Positions 20,644 to 33,397 of a stretch of DNA of 64,000 nt are shown here, in pieces. Source of the DNA: Arcuatula senhousia (lineage: Eukaryota > Mollusca > Bivalvia > Mytilida > Mytilidae); assembly GCA_963971305.1 (NCBI GenBank), contig OZ020307.1, positions 17,373,501 to 17,437,500 of the forward strand, written 5' to 3'. The translations under genes were made by a program, and so were the position numbers. The notes below the pieces were generated by a model, which was not told the DNA's origin, did not search any database, and worked only from the letters and a program-made list of their open reading frames with translations. Positions within the stretch are counted from its first letter, which is position 1. The number at the start of each line of letters is the position of its first letter.

Positions 20644-21392
20644 ACTTCAGGGAAACATTTATTAAATAATTCTGTCTCAGCTTGCCAAATTAATGTATAT
20701 TGTTTATGTTTGTTGATATCATGTAAATGTATTGAAAGTTTTACCAAAATGTGGTAATTGTCTGTTTAAGATTAAGATCTGTTTATATAAAGTATAAATA
20801 AAATAACTAAAATATCTCTTTTTGTCATAGCTAATAATACTACATGTATGAATACAATTAATCAAGTTGACAATTGATTTCCATACAACAAATCTGCTTA
20901 ATCTTTTTTCTTAGCTTTCTTTTTTATTTGAGGTTGTGGCCCATAAATAGGGCTAAAATAAACGCAATGACAAAACTGCTGTAAAATGTTATGTTTGTGT
21001 TTTTTAAATCAAATTTTGACAATTCTTATTCACTGGATACCTTTATAATTAAATTCTGTCAATTTAATATTTTCACAGTATTGATGTATCGTGTTGATCA
21101 GGGGTTCAAAGTTTAGCCATGCTCAAAAGAATGAAAATATTCCTTTCTAAAAATATTATTAGATTTGCAAAATATGTATCTCTTACCATGTTTGAGAAAA
21201 TGTGAGTTTTAGGGTTAAAAGTGTCAATTGATTTTTTTTTCAAAATTAGAATATTTCACCAAAAGGTTTATCAAAGATGCTGTCAATTTGTCATGATCAG
21301 TGGACCATGGAATACATGTGTCAAACTATTTACTCGCCTTATTGGTTCTCTTGCATACTGAGTTCAACATGCTGAGCTAAGTGTATGTCATT
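20644..21392 (+). other. BTAF1 copy A 3' region and spacer
   Basis: AT-rich 3' flank, colinear with 55786-56535 of unit B. No gene or element is seen apart from the poly(A) signal. Confidence 0.7.
20797..20802 (+). terminator. Candidate polyadenylation signal AATAAA for BTAF1 copy A
   Basis: AATAAA lies about 155 bases after the stop codon in an AT-rich 3' region. The aligned site in unit B (near 55935) reads AATTAAAAC and lacks the hexamer. Confidence 0.55.
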
Positions 21393-22013
21393 ATGTCTCT
21401 CCCCACTTTTGTGGGGAGACATATTGTTTTTGTCGTGTCCGTCCGTCCGTCTGTCCGTCACAAAGTTTGTCAGCGCAACTCCTCTGAAACTACTGAACCA
21501 AATTCAACGAAACTTGGTATATAGGAAGGACATCATATGTAGTTGTGCATATTACCAGGAAATTTTTATCCTCAAATTGTTGTGGGAGTTATGGCCATTT
21601 GAACTTAGAAATTTGCTGAAAATCCTCATTGATCATCTTGTCAGCGCAACTCCTCTTTAACTACTGAACCAAATTCAATGAAACTTGGTATGTAGGAAGG
21701 ACATCATCTGTAGTTGTGCATATTACCAGGAAAGTTTGATCCTCAAATTTTTATGGGAGTTGTGGACATTTGAACTTCGGAATTTGCTGAAAATCCTCAT
21801 TTATCATCTTGTCAGCGCAACTCCTCTAAAACAACTGAACCAAATTTAAAGAAACTTGGTATATAGGAAGGACACCATATGTAGTTGTGGATATTACTAG
21901 GAAAATTTGATCGTCAAATTTTTGTGGGAGTAAGAGCCTTTTGAACTTAGAACTTTTTGGGGAAACAGGGGGGAGACATCGTTTTTGTAGGCAAAAACAA
22001 ACTTTGATTTTTA
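21393..22013 (+). repeat. GTCCGTC-rich dispersed repeat with three internal units (unit A only)
   Basis: It begins TGTCTCTCCCCACTTTTGTG followed by GGGAGACATATTG and TCCGTCCGTCCGTCTGTCCG, and ends GGGGGGAGACATCGTTTTTG. Three units of about 185 bp each carry GTCAGCGCAACTCCTCT, GAAACTTGGTATATAGGAAG and TAGTTGTGCATATTACCAGG. It is absent from unit B (empty site near 56536). The ends share GGGGAGACAT. There is no coding capacity. Confidence 0.8.
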
Positions 22014-22768
22014 TTAGGGCCCTGCATCAGGGACATGGGAGCTTTATCATTTTCACATTGTCTGTTTGTCTGTCATTTCATCCTTTGATTCACAATTTGC
22101 AATTTGTTATGAACACTAAATGATCATAAATGTAAAAACCCAAAAAGTGGAATACGATAATTTGATTTTGTTTGAGGATTTACTAATTTGACTTTTATGA
22201 AAATCTTTTGAATATTGCTGGAAAAATTGAGATTTTTTCGCTGATGTAGACATAGCACTTTCTGACTTTGTCAGTATTCTAAGTACACAGTAAAAGGTAG
22301 ACCTATTGTATTACGATCTTTGTTTAGCCAACTGTCTTTGTACTAATTTCTTAAGACAGTCACAGTACAGTATGTAGCACTAAGACAGTATCTTAATTTT
22401 GATTTTTACATTTGCCTAAATCAGTAATTTTCAATCAATTCCAGTGTCACAATAACCAAAGTTTAATACTCAACAAATGTATCTTGAATTTCCATAATTA
22501 TCTATGTCTTAAGGAATAACTATGTGGAATTATATATTTTCAGTGTAACAACATTTTTGTAAGAATACACTTTACATTAGTTTCTTTCTCATATTTTTAT
22601 GATTTCCTATATTAGACATGTATGTTAAAGTTGTAGCTTGTAGCAAGTTTATAATTAAACTATGACAGATTGGTAGTATTGTAGATCACCTCCATTGTGC
22701 CAACAAAAACACATAAATCCTGTTTATGATATTGATAGTTTAAACCCTGGCAGATTGCCACATTTACT
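22014..22768 (+). other. Spacer
   Basis: AT-rich spacer, colinear with unit B about 56536-57315. No gene or distinct element recognised. Confidence 0.7.
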
Positions 22769-22976
22769 GTATAATCATATATTTTCGTGAGGATAAAATT
22801 TCGTAGTTAAGGGCACAAAACTGAATTGGTAGGGACAAATTTTCATGGATTTATAGTTTTGATAAACACTCTTTAACTGAATAGTTTGAATTCATGGGGA
22901 TTAAATTTCGTGGATTTTTCTTACCCACGAAATAAACGAAATTTAATCCCCCACGAATATTTCTGCTTATACAGTA
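22769..22976. repeat. MITE-like repeat with inverted ends (present in both units)
   Basis: The left end TACTGTATAATCATATATTT and the right end AATATTTCTGCTTATACAGTA are approximately inverted, and the interior has mirrored TTTCGTGGATTTTTC and CCCACGAAATAAACG segments. Unit B has it at about 57318-57525. It predates the segmental duplication. Confidence 0.7.
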
Positions 22977-23194
22977 ATTCAAACTATAGTAGTAAACTAC
23001 ATATTGAATTCTCTACTAAATTAAATGCACTTTTCAATGTCTTTTGATGTGAACATTTCTTTTTAATTTTAAGTGGTTTTAAATTCAATGAATACATTTT
23101 GCATAAAAATTTTAATTGTAAAGCCTCACAAAGTATATAGCTTTTGTGACTCATGCAAGGTTAATAATTATAATTTAATTATTTAATTTAATTA

Positions 23195-23828
23195 GTTGGA
23201 GAATACATCAAAGCATTAAATTATCCGTCTAAATTTCAAAATTGTCTAAACCCTAAGGTTCTTCCTACCCCAGACATAGGTTGAATATCTTAGTAATAAT
23301 TTGGTACCCCAGTTTGGTTTTTTTGGTTATATTGTTCTATGCTCTTCATATTCATACAGTGTTTGGCATTTTCAATATTTTTGGTAGAGCGCCTCTGATG
23401 AGTCTTGAATAGACGAAACGCGCGTCAGGCGTAGCAAAATTTATTGTCTGGAACTTTGTTGTCATTTGATTTTCGAAAACACGTGAAGGTTAGCACTGCT
23501 GGTGGAGTTTAAATTCCCCGAGGTTAGCCCGCTCCGGCACCAACACTTTTGAGTTGGAGAATACATCAAAGCATTAAATTATCCGTCTAAATTTCAAAAT
23601 TGTCTAAACCCTAAGGTTCTTCCTACCCCAGACATAGGTTGAATATCTTAGTAATAATTTGGTACCCCAGTTTGGTTTTTTTGGTTATATTGTTCTATGC
23701 TCTTCATATTCATACAGTGTTTGGCATTTTCAATATTTTTGGTAGAGCGCCTCTGATGAGTCTTGAATAGACGAAACGCGCGTCAGGCGTAGCAAAATTT
23801 ATTGTCTGGAACTTTGTTGTCATTTGAT
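23195..23828 (+). repeat. Two tandem copies (358-bp period) of a GATGAGTCTTGAATAGACG repeat
   Basis: Copies start GTTGGAGAATACATCAAAGC at 23195 and 23553. Each contains CCCTAAGGTTCTTCCTACCC, GGTAGAGCGCCTCTGATGAG, TAGACGAAACGCGCGTCAGG and TTATTGTCTGGAACTTTGTT. Reverse copies lie at 29413-30008. The repeats are nearly identical to one another. Unit B lacks the segment, which is replaced by the satellite array. Confidence 0.85.
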
Positions 23829-24597
23829 TTCCTGTTACAAATGAACAACAAAAAATATAACTTTTGTGTCTAATATACATCTGTACAAGGTTAAATAATT
23901 AACAGTTTAAAAATATTGACAATAATATAGTGCTCACTAAAAAGTTATGTTTTCGAATCATTTTATGTTAGTTGTTCAATTTGTTGATTGTTTCTTGGCA
24001 TTTGACCTTGATTGTATTTGGAAAAGCAATAAAGACTATACCAATGTTTACCTCTTGTTTGTTTTTACAAGAACAAAAAACAAGATATGGTGGTATACGT
24101 TTTACCCTGTCCACCAAAAGTAATTTAGTCCATACCATTTCTGATAGACTATTCCAGATAACTCCTCACACAATTTTAAAGCTACTTTACAGTATTCACT
24201 GTTTACATTGGATAGTGTTTAGGTTTTTAATAGTTATGGATTGATTTCCCACTAAGATGCAAGAGTACTATAAGGTTTCCCTCTGTCTGCCTGTCCATCA
24301 GGATACAATTTCCGGTGAACAGTGCAACTTAAAAAGTAAATTTGTAGTCAAAATTTTTTTACATATGATTTTAAAATACTTCTAGAGAATATGCTTAGTG
24401 TAGTGACTTAGTCAGTATTCTAGTTGGACTTGGCTATTTGCCAGTTTTTCTATATGATTGATTACGTCTCCAACTTTGTTTATTGTTTTGTCCTTCCCGT
24501 TTCTTCTGTCAGTCAGAGTAATTCTTCTCTGAAACTACTCAACAAAATGAAATGAAACTTGGTATGAAGCAACTTCTCCATATGTAGTTGTGCTCCT
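23829..24597 (+). other. Spacer with remnant of a GTCCGTC-type repeat
   Basis: Mostly AT-rich spacer. The end (about 24455-24597) carries GAAACTTGGTATGAAGCAAC and a GTCTCC start, a remnant of the repeat type seen at 21393-22013. No gene recognised. Confidence 0.6.
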
Positions 24598-25884
24598 TAG
24601 CTCATCAGGTGAGCTATTGTCATCACCTGGCGTCCGTCGTCTGTCCGTCGTCCGTAAACTTATTGAAATGTGAACTCCTCTAACACCATAAGTCAAACTG
24701 CAACCAAGCTTGGTATGGTTGATCATTAGCATTTGGTGCTTAGAACAGATGTGGTAATTTTTGATTCGTCATAAAACATGGCTGCTGTGGCTAAAAATAG
24801 AACATAGGGGAAAATTTCAGTTTTTGCAAATAACTCTTAAATGGTGACAGATTTTTAAACTTTGATTGCAAAACAAAAGTGATCATCACCTCAAGATCTA
24901 CCAACTCTGAAATTTTGATGACGATCCAACAACCCATGTAGGAGTTAGGGCCCTTTTTGTGATTTTTTGGCAAATTTTGCACCTGTTGAGCTCAATATCT
25001 TGATAACTATACAAGATATTTGAAAAATTTAAATTGCATTTTGTTAAGCACATCAAGATCTACAAAATATGTAATAGGGACAACGTTGTAGGACCTTTCT
25101 TTTTAGGAGTTATTGCCCTTATAACGTCAAAATTGAGCATTTGCACAGCATGTCCTGATTACTTTGAAAATGTTAACTCCTCTGACTTTAAGTCCAATTG
25201 GAACCAAAGTTGTATATTAGCATAATGTGTATATAAATGATGTGGCGATTTTTGATAAGTTGTAAAACATGGCTGTTGTGGCTAAAATAGAACATAGGGG
25301 AAAATTGCAGATTTTTCAAATAACTCTAAATCAGTGACAGATTTTTGAACTTTGATTGCAAACAAAAGTGATCATCACCTCAAGATCTACCGACTCTGAA
25401 ATTTTGAAGACGATAAAAAAACATGTAGGAGTTATGGCCCTTTTGTGATTTGTTTGCAAATTTTGCACCTTTTGAGCTCAATGAAGCAAGGACCAGAGGA
25501 ACCAATGGGGTAACCGAATGTCAAAAGTCCGAAAGGGCAGAGACAAAACCAGTCAACACCAACAAGAATGGGACAAAAACAGACAACATGTAAAACATGG
25601 AAATCCAAAATAACTGAATATCAATCAAAAACGCGAACTCCAGTTGAAACAAGAGTGAACTCAGGTGCTCCGGAAGAGTTAGCAGTTCCTGATTGCTATA
25701 GCACACCTGTCGCGTAGCCAATAGTCCATTCAGCGTGTCAAATCCGGTAAAGGAAGACAGAACAAAACCCTATGACAAACCAACATCTGCACTCATCTGA
25801 AAGATCGCAATCCCGTATTTGTCTATAAGTGATTTGTCTATATTTGTCAATTACAAGATATTTGAGAAATTGAAATGCAATACC

Positions 25885-28800
25885 GCCAGTAGCGGATCAA
25901 GGGGTGGGGTGTCAACCAGTGCACGTGACATCCCCCTGATGTTCACAAGTATGGTTTCACTGGCATATTTTCTATATTTATCGATCACACAAGTCTAGCT
26001 TGATGGCTAGCTACATGTAAATTGCTAAATAAACATTCCATAGGTTAATTACAATTTGTGACAACACTCTTTTTACTTTTTGTTAATTAAGTTCCTTTGA
26101 TCAGTGATCAAAGTTAAAAGTTTCGATAGATGACATGAAAATCTACATTTTCAATAATCATAATACATGAAAGAATCTTCATATTGTATAATTTGTAAAA
26201 ATCCACATACTTATGGGAAAAAGCGGCGTAAAGCACTCGCATATGAAAAGTTCTGCGTGAATTTCAACATTCTTTGAAATTATATTTGAGTCATGTATTA
26301 TACTGTTCAGAAATTTTAAGAATTACACTGAAATTCATTTGTTGCATTTATGTATAAACAAGAGGCTCCCAAGAGCCTGAATCGCTCACCTGAACTACAC
26401 AGATACATATATTTGTAGGTATTATTGTGCTTAACCATATGCGATTTAAATTTATGAAATATCTTGGTTAGTTTTCAAGATATTGGGCTTAATAAGTGCA
26501 AATTTGGCAAAAATTAGGAAAAAGAACAATAACTCCCACATCAGCAGTTAGATCTTTTGGAAATTTCAAGACAGGTAGATCTTAATATGTTGATCACTTT
26601 TGATTCTTGCACAATTTTGATATCTGAAACCAGTTTTGAGTAATTAGCAAAAAAATGAAATTTGCCCCTATGTTCTATTTTTAGCCATGGTGGCCATGTT
26701 TTTTTACGAATCAAAAATCTGAACGATAGAGTTGTAGCATATAAGCTATCAAACAGTGTGCCATGTTAAGATGCAGTTGGTCTTACCGTTTCAGACAAGT
26801 CAGGGGAAAAGTAATGAACAATGGTAAATATTGACGCTTTAAGGGCCATAACTCCTCAAAGAAATGGTTCTACAGCTTTGACCTAATTACATGAATTGTA
26901 GATCTTGATGTGCTAAATCATATGCAATTTGAATTTTTGAAATATCTTGTATAGTTTTCAACATATAGGGCTAAATAAGTGAAAAAAAATTAAAAAATCC
27001 AGAAAAAGGGCAATAACTCCTATGTCGTTTGTTGGATCTTCTTGAAAATTTCAGAGCAGGTAGATCTTGAGATGCTAATCACTTTTGTCTCCCATAAGAA
27101 TTTTAATATCTGTTACCGTTTTTGAGTTATTTGCAAAAAACTGTAATTTGACCCCTATGTTCTATTTTAAGCCATGGAGGCCATACTTTTTGACGAATCA
27201 AAATTCTGAACGATTGAATTGTAGCATTAATGTTATTAAACAACTGTGCCAAGTTTGGTTGAAGTTGGATGTATGGTGTCAGACAAGTTAATCTTTGAAA
27301 TTCAGGGTAAAAGTAATGAAAAATGGTAAATTTTGACGCTTTAAGGGCCATAACTCCTAAAAGAAATGGTTCTACAGCTTTGACCTAATTACATGAAATG
27401 TAGATCTTGATGTGCTTAAGCATATGCAATTTGAATTATTAAAATATCTTGTATAGTTTTCAAGATATAGAGCTAAATAAGTGCAAAATTTTGAAAAAAA
27501 TCCAAAAAAAGGGCAATAACTCCTACATCGGTTGTTGGATCTTCTTGAAAATTTCTGGGCAGGTAGATCTTGAGGTTCTGTTCACTTTAACTCATGCCAG
27601 AATTTTGATATCTGTAACCGTTTTCGAGTTATTTGCAAAAAACTGCAATTTACCCTTATGTTCTATTTTTAGCCATGGCGGCCATGTTTTTCAACGAATC
27701 AAAAATTCCCACGCTAGTTTTATACTACCTATGCTAATTAACAACTGTGCTAAATTTAAAAGCCATTGGACTTATGTTGTTAGAGGAGTTAACGTTTGAA
27801 AAATGTTAACGACGACGGACGACGGACAACGACGGACGCCAAGTGATGGTCCAGGTGAGCTAAAAATGACGAAACCTTGCCTCCCGAAACATTGAATTCT
27901 TAGTTGTACGTGTTCACTTGCATAAAACGCAATGAGAGTCGATATTTTGTACACAACCATCTTCCGTCTTTTAATGACCCTTTTAGGAATCTCACAAGGG
28001 ACCGACTTTCTGGTTTTCAAAAAGCTGTTCAGTTTCGGCTGGCAAATAAACCCACAGCAGCGCTTAGTCTATTTGGTAAAAGCCTACAAAAAGCACTCGA
28101 TCAGAAACCTGACGAAGATGGGTGTACCAGCCGTTGTTGAATGAGACAGCCTTGTGTGTCATATTGAATACCGTCGAATCACCAGGCTATAATACGGAAA
28201 ACCTGACGGCTATCCATAGTGGTGCAACGTGTTGGGGAACATTCCCCACACATTAAAGAACCCTGCTGCAGGTTTCGCTAATAGTAGGACCCGTTTGATC
28301 CACATACACGAAGCTGATGTGCACGTTCATACCCATCAATCCTCAGTTTTCCAGTGGAAGTCGAAACTTTCTTCCCTGATTGTCCTTGAGTTCCTATTTC
28401 TTCCGCCATTCATGTTCATTGTGTCACCTCTTTTATGTTCATCACACTGATATAGCCGCCGAAATCGTACTACTTGGGAGTTTTGAAAGGTTTTCGCAAC
28501 ATGCTTCTCAAGTCTATTATATACAAATGATAACTCTGCTACCATAGAGAGATCTATATACGACATTTGATCGCTTCTTGCATACGTCTTTGTTTTTTTC
28601 ATGCCTTTTTTCCATATGGCCAATTTTAAAGCTTGGGTCGTGACAATCCAACACACAGTTCAAAATTTTTACGTTTGGACTGAAAGGGGCCGCTTCGGAG
28701 GGCGCACTTGCAACTTTGTGAACTTAAATTATACTCTAACAAAAGTACTATATATATTACCGACTTTACAAAGGTAAAATTCTATTTTATTTAATACTAA

Positions 28801-28945
28801 GCATGTTAGTTAACAGGGGAGATGGTCATGTTTATAGAATGATTTTGTTTCCTAATCTTGAACTTTATGACGTTTACGTCATTTGGTGACACCCTCCTGA
28901 CGAAATCCTGGATCCCCCTGATCGCCGACGGGACATTAGGCAACT

Positions 28946-29017
<72 letters not shown>
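25885..29017. mobile_element. Composite insertion (unit A only), ending in an (AATC)n tail
   Basis: Unit B lacks this segment (empty site near 59890, AAATTGCATATTGTTAGGCA). It contains a 5' part with GTAGCGGATCAAGGGGTGGG, a reverse GGTGAGC-type element (26375-27860) and about 1.1 kb of higher-GC sequence (27870-28945) that ends GATCCCCCTGATCGCCG and an (AATC) microsatellite. Short open frames there (for example 27932-28144 plus and 28336-28656 minus) are not recognised. A microsatellite tail is often the 3' end of a non-LTR retrotransposon, so a truncated LINE is possible but unproven. Confidence 0.55.
26375..27860 (-). repeat. GGTGAGC-type element, reverse orientation
   Basis: It begins AACAAGAGGCTCCCAAGAGC and CTGAATCGCTCACCTG, and ends GACGGACGCCAAGTGATGGT followed by CCAGGTGAGCTAAAAATG. 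Three internal units of roughly 440-470 bp contain AGGGCAATAACTCCTACATC, TCTTGAAAATTTC and GCCATGGCGGCCATGTTTTT. Open frames of about 70-116 codons across it reflect the repeats. Confidence 0.75.
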
Positions 29018-29019
<2 letters not shown>

Positions 29020-29020
29020 T
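28949..29020. repeat. (AATC)n microsatellite
   Basis: About 17 tandem AATC units close the unit A composite insertion. Confidence 0.95.
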
Positions 29021-29412
29021 GTTAAGCACATCGAGATCTATAAAATATAGTAACGGTCAACGTTGTAAGGCCTTTCTTTTTAGGAGTTATTGCCCTTAGA
29101 ACGCCAACATTGAGCTTTTAAAAAGCATTTCCTCAATACATTGAAAACGTTAACTCCTCTGACACTTAAAGTCCAATTGGAACCAAACTTGGTATTGTTG
29201 TGTATTAGTATTAGGTGTATAGAACTGATGTGGGGTTTTTTGATTGGTTGTAAAACATGGCTGCTGTGGCTAAAATTACAACATAAGGGGTGAATTGCAG
29301 TTTTTTGGCAAATAACCTAAAAACAATGACAGATTTTGAAATTCTGAAATTGAAACAAAAATGATCTGCACCTCAAGATCGACCTGCCCAGAAATTTTAA
29401 AGAAGATCCAAC

Positions 29413-30008
29413 AACCTATGTGTAAGAAATACAAATGACAACAAAGTTCCAGACAATAAATTTTGCTACGCCTGACGCGCGTTTCGTTTATTCAAGACTC
29501 ATCAGAGGCGCTCTACCAAAAATATTGAAAATGCCAAACACTTTATGAATATGAAGAGCATAGAACAGTATAACCAAAAATACCAAACTGGGGAACCAAA
29601 TTATTACCAAGATATTCAACCTATGTCTGGAGTAGGAAGAACCTTAGGGTTTAGACAATTTTGAAATTTAGAAGGATAATTTAAAGCTTTGATGTATTCT
29701 CCAACTCAAAAGTGTTGGTGCCGGAGCGGGCTAACCTCGGGGAATTTAAACTCCACCAGCAGTGCTAACCTTCACGTGTGTTCGAAATACAAATGACAAC
29801 AAAGTTCCAGACAATAAATTTTGCTACGCCTGACGCGCGTTTCGTCTCTTCAAGACTCATCACAGGCGCTCTACCAAAAATATTGAAAATGCCAAACACT
29901 GTATGAATATGAAGAGCATAGAACAGTATAACCAAAAATACCAAACTGGGGAACCAAATTATTACCAAGATATTCAACCTATGTCTGGGGTAGGAAGAAC
30001 CTTAGGGT
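29413..30008 (-). repeat. Two reverse copies of the GATGAGTCTTGAATAGACG repeat
   Basis: The segment has two inverted copies of the sequence at 23195-23828: AAGTTCCAGACAATAAATTT, GCGTTTCGTTTATTCAAGAC and CAAAACACTTTATGAATATG-like blocks. The first spans about 29430-29770 and the second about 29795-30008. They interrupt a GGTGAGC-type element that is uninterrupted in unit B near 60770. Confidence 0.8.
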
Positions 30009-30446
30009 AAGAGTTACATGTATTGCCATCTGAATATCTTGAAAACTATATGAGATAATTTAAGAAATTAAAATTGCATACATGTATTGTTAAGCACATC
30101 GTGATTTACAAAATATGCAATAATGTCAATGTTGTAGGGCTATTCTTTTTAGGAATTATTCCCCTTAGAACATTGAATTTGACAATTTTAACAGCATTTC
30201 CTCATTACATTGAAAACATTAACTCATCTGACACCTTTAGCCTAATTGAAACCAAACTTGGTATGATTGTTTATTAGCATTAATTGCTGGTTTTTGTTAA
30301 AAAGTTATATTGCTTATAGAAAAAGATCAATGTTTAATAATGATATTTTCCTTACAATGTTAAATAGTACAAATGTATTTGCCTAATATTTTATAGTTTA
30401 GGCACATAAGTCAGGTGAGCGATTCAGACTCCTGGGAGCCTCTTGT

Positions 30447-31330
30447 TATCAGGACATTTTGACCTTCAAATATTTACCTCAACTGACCCAAAGGCCATCA
30501 CTTGCCATACGCGGTCCATCCGTTGTCCGTCGTCTGTTAACTTCACTTTTTCAAACGTTACTCCTCTGACATCATAAGTCCAATTGCAGCCAAACTTGGT
30601 ACAGTTGTTTGGCATGGGTGCTTCAAAACTGTTGTTTGCATGGATTTTTGATTTGTAAAAAAAAAATTGCCGCTGAAGCTTAAAATAGAACAAAGGGACG
30701 GTAAAGTACAGTTTATTTGGAAAACAACTCAAAAACGGTTACAGATATCAAAATTTTGAAGAAGATCCCACAACCCGTGTAGGATTAGCTTTTTTCTGAT
30801 TTTTTTTCTCAAAATTTGCACTATTTAAGCTCAATATCTTGAAAACTAACACCAAACATAAAATTACATTCAAACTTTGTATAGTTGTTATTAGCATGAA
30901 TGCTACGATACTTTCGTTTGGATTTTTGATTTTAAAAAAAATTAACATGACCATGGCTATAAATAGAACATAGGTAAACTCTATTTTTTGGCAAATAACA
31001 CAAAAACGTTACAGATATCCAACTTGTGAAAGAAGCAAAAGTGATCAGCATATCAAGATCTACCAGCCCTGTAATTCTAACGAAATTCCAATTACCCATG
31101 TAGGAGTTATTGCCCTTTTTCTGATTTTTTCCCAAATTTTGCACCATTTAAGCTCAATATCTTGAAAACTGTAAAGTTATTTAAGAAATTTTAATTGTAT
31201 TTTGTTCAGTACACAAAGATCTTCAAAACAAATGTGGACGGTCAATTCTGTAGGACCGTTCCTTTTAGGAGTTTTTTCCTTAAAACGTCATAATTGAATG
31301 GCCAATTGCTTTAGAATTAAATATGTTGTT
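30447..31330 (+). repeat. Further GGTGAGC-type element sequence
   Basis: It starts ATCAGGACATTTTGACCTTC directly after the previous element end, then GTCCATCCGTTGTCCGTCG and the same blocks (TAAAATAGAACA, TAGGAGTTATTGCCC, TCAATATCTTGAAAACT). It has its counterpart at 61284-63600 in unit B, where an inner part is locally duplicated. Confidence 0.65.
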
Positions 31331-32600
31331 TTAAACACCCTGGGGAAAGCTTTCAATGGCATTTGAAAGGTGTAGGTTCAGTAATAGCAAAAATCGGCCC
31401 AAAATTTCAACATAGAGTAAACTTCTTAAAATAAGTGGGAAATGTGTTTTGAAATCTTGTATTTCTAAGGAAAGCAAACGACTAGCTGTCAACTATCAAC
31501 GGATAAGAGAAATAAAAATCATATGAAATATTCTTGGTGAGACATCTCTTATTTCAACATAGAGCACACACATCGACAAATACGCCTGACAAATAGATAG
31601 GGAAAGAATTAAAGTTGTCGACGAGTGTGTGTATCAAGCGTGTTGCTGTCACCATGTGAAATCGATTGAATATGTTAAGTTGGGTTAATTATCTGATGAC
31701 TGAATTACATCAAATTCATTGAGAAAGTACAAATTTGAAAACTTGGTAAAAATATGGGACCAATTTCAGTACTTACTGAACATATTCCCTTTTTACATTG
31801 GGGAGCGACCATTTAATTATTATGGGGGCTATGGCTATTTTCTTCATCCTGACTTTATATTTGCATGAAAATTGGAGATTGGATTTATTTGCACGCTAGC
31901 ATGCATAATTTTAAAAAATTTGTTTACTATTTATTTTTCAATAATAGTACGGTCCTACGTTTTTATTTCAAGAATTTTGGCATTCCGCTTTTTTATTTCA
32001 AATTTCACCAGTGTCAATTCGCTCTATTGACAAAATTGATGTACATTTAGAAGAATTGTTTTTTCCTCAAGTTCAGACACATGAAAAGGTCATTAAAAGG
32101 GACCGTTCAATATTTATCAAAGTGCTGGGCTGGTGCAATTGTATACTGGGCAAAGAGTTTTTTTTGCACCTTGTTTCAGCTGGTCATAAAGATGTTTTAG
32201 AATTGAACATGTGCTGAGCAGTCACTTTTTTATCATCAATTTGTTAAAAAAAAACAATTAAATTCATTTCAAGACCTTGTTTATACTTTGACTTTTAATT
32301 GAATATATGAATATGAATAATATGGTCTTAGTACTTCTCGACATCCCACCAGTAACTGAATGGTCTTAATTAAAAAGGAAGATCTTTTGCTGGGCAATAA
32401 TTTTTTTCTGCTTTGACAATTAACTAGGTCTTAAGGTTTTTTTACTGATGTGTCTGCAGGGTTCATAGATAATTTGAAGAGGGAAAACAAATTGCACCAG
32501 CTCAGTACTTTGATAAAAAGTGTGGTCAGGCTAGATTTCTTAAATTACGCACGTTACGCCGGGTGATTGTTGAACTATTCCATATAAGGGTATAACTCAA
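31331..32600 (+). other. Spacer shared with the window end
   Basis: The part 31795-32570 is matched by 63650-64000. About 450 bases (31345-31795) are missing from unit B. A 68-codon frame at 32011-32217 has no recognised family and is broken in unit B. No gene is supported. Confidence 0.65.
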
Positions 32601-33125
32601 TTTCAAATTCTTTTTAAAAGAGTTTTGAAATTATCAAATGTCCATAGATTTTAAATCTATAAATCATACCCCATCAGAACTACCAACAAAAATGACTGAT
32701 TCGACGTGCAGATCAAGGAAGCTAAAGTAACCATCAACCCAGCACGACCAACAACAAAAACATGATATTTTTTTTAGATTTGTCTTTTGTTACTGTAAAC
32801 TCAGCTCAACTTAGCTCAGTTGGGAAAATATTTGGATTGTAATCAGTTTCATCTTACTTTAAATAATCCATGGCACTTTTGTGGAATAGACGTCTATGGT
32901 AGAAATGAGATGACATGGCTGTTACCACAATCTGTCAATGCTAAATAACGGAGTTACCATAATCTTATAAATTATTTTATAGCTATTTTCTCATCATCAG
33001 CAAAATTATATGCTTAAAAATATAACCATACAACTTTGTCCAAATCTGTGTTGTTTATTGTTGTTACCTCAGTTGAACATGAAAGCAAATGAACAAATTT
33101 TATATTAATATTCTATGATATTATA

Positions 33126-33212
33126 AATTGGTTGGCTTTTCTTAACAAGTACAGTCTTCATGGTATTCTATGTGATGATATGGGGCTGGGCAAGACTCTA
33201 CAGTCTATCTGT
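33126..33212 (+). pseudogene. BTAF1: BTAF1 copy B exon remnant: Walker A (GLGKT)
   Basis: It encodes [20 protein letters not shown] then LGKTLQSIC, the ATP-binding motif I. There is no AG acceptor close upstream, and no consensus donor follows before an in-frame TAG near 33243. The borders given are only the limits of recognisable similarity. Confidence 0.85.
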
Positions 33213-33397
33213 TCATCATCTCAGGGGCATTTAATACTAATTAATTAGGTATAAGGTGAAGGTCAGTAGAATATGTTGTAATAATGGACAGCTGAGATGG
33301 GAAACGTATAATGATATAGGTATAACATCCAGTATCAAAGAAAAGGGCATGTTATTCGGCTAGTTATCTCATGCCATTGAGAAAAATAATGTGCTGG

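Larger units (their letters stand above)
24598..30446 (+). repeat. Complex of GGTGAGC-type elements with nested insertions
   Basis: It opens with CTCATCAGGTGAGCTATTGT and GGCGTCCGTCGTCTGTCC, and closes with CAGGTGAGCGATTCAGACTC followed by CTGGGAGCCTCTTGTT. Between them, diverged blocks repeat: AACATGGCTGCTGTGGCTAA, TAGAACATAGGGG, AGTGATCATCACCTCAAGAT, TAGGAGTTATTGCCCTT and TTAAGCACATCAAGATCT. Insertions break it: a TCCGAAAGGGCAGAGAC repeat near 25480-25720, the 25885-29017 composite and the 29413-30008 repeat pair. Unit B has the simpler version at about 59440-61284. No convincing genes are inside. Confidence 0.75.

Noticed and set aside
28336..28656. 106-codon minus-strand frame in the higher-GC insert
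   Set aside because: It could be a transposon or captured-gene fragment, but I recognise no motif and cannot support a gene.
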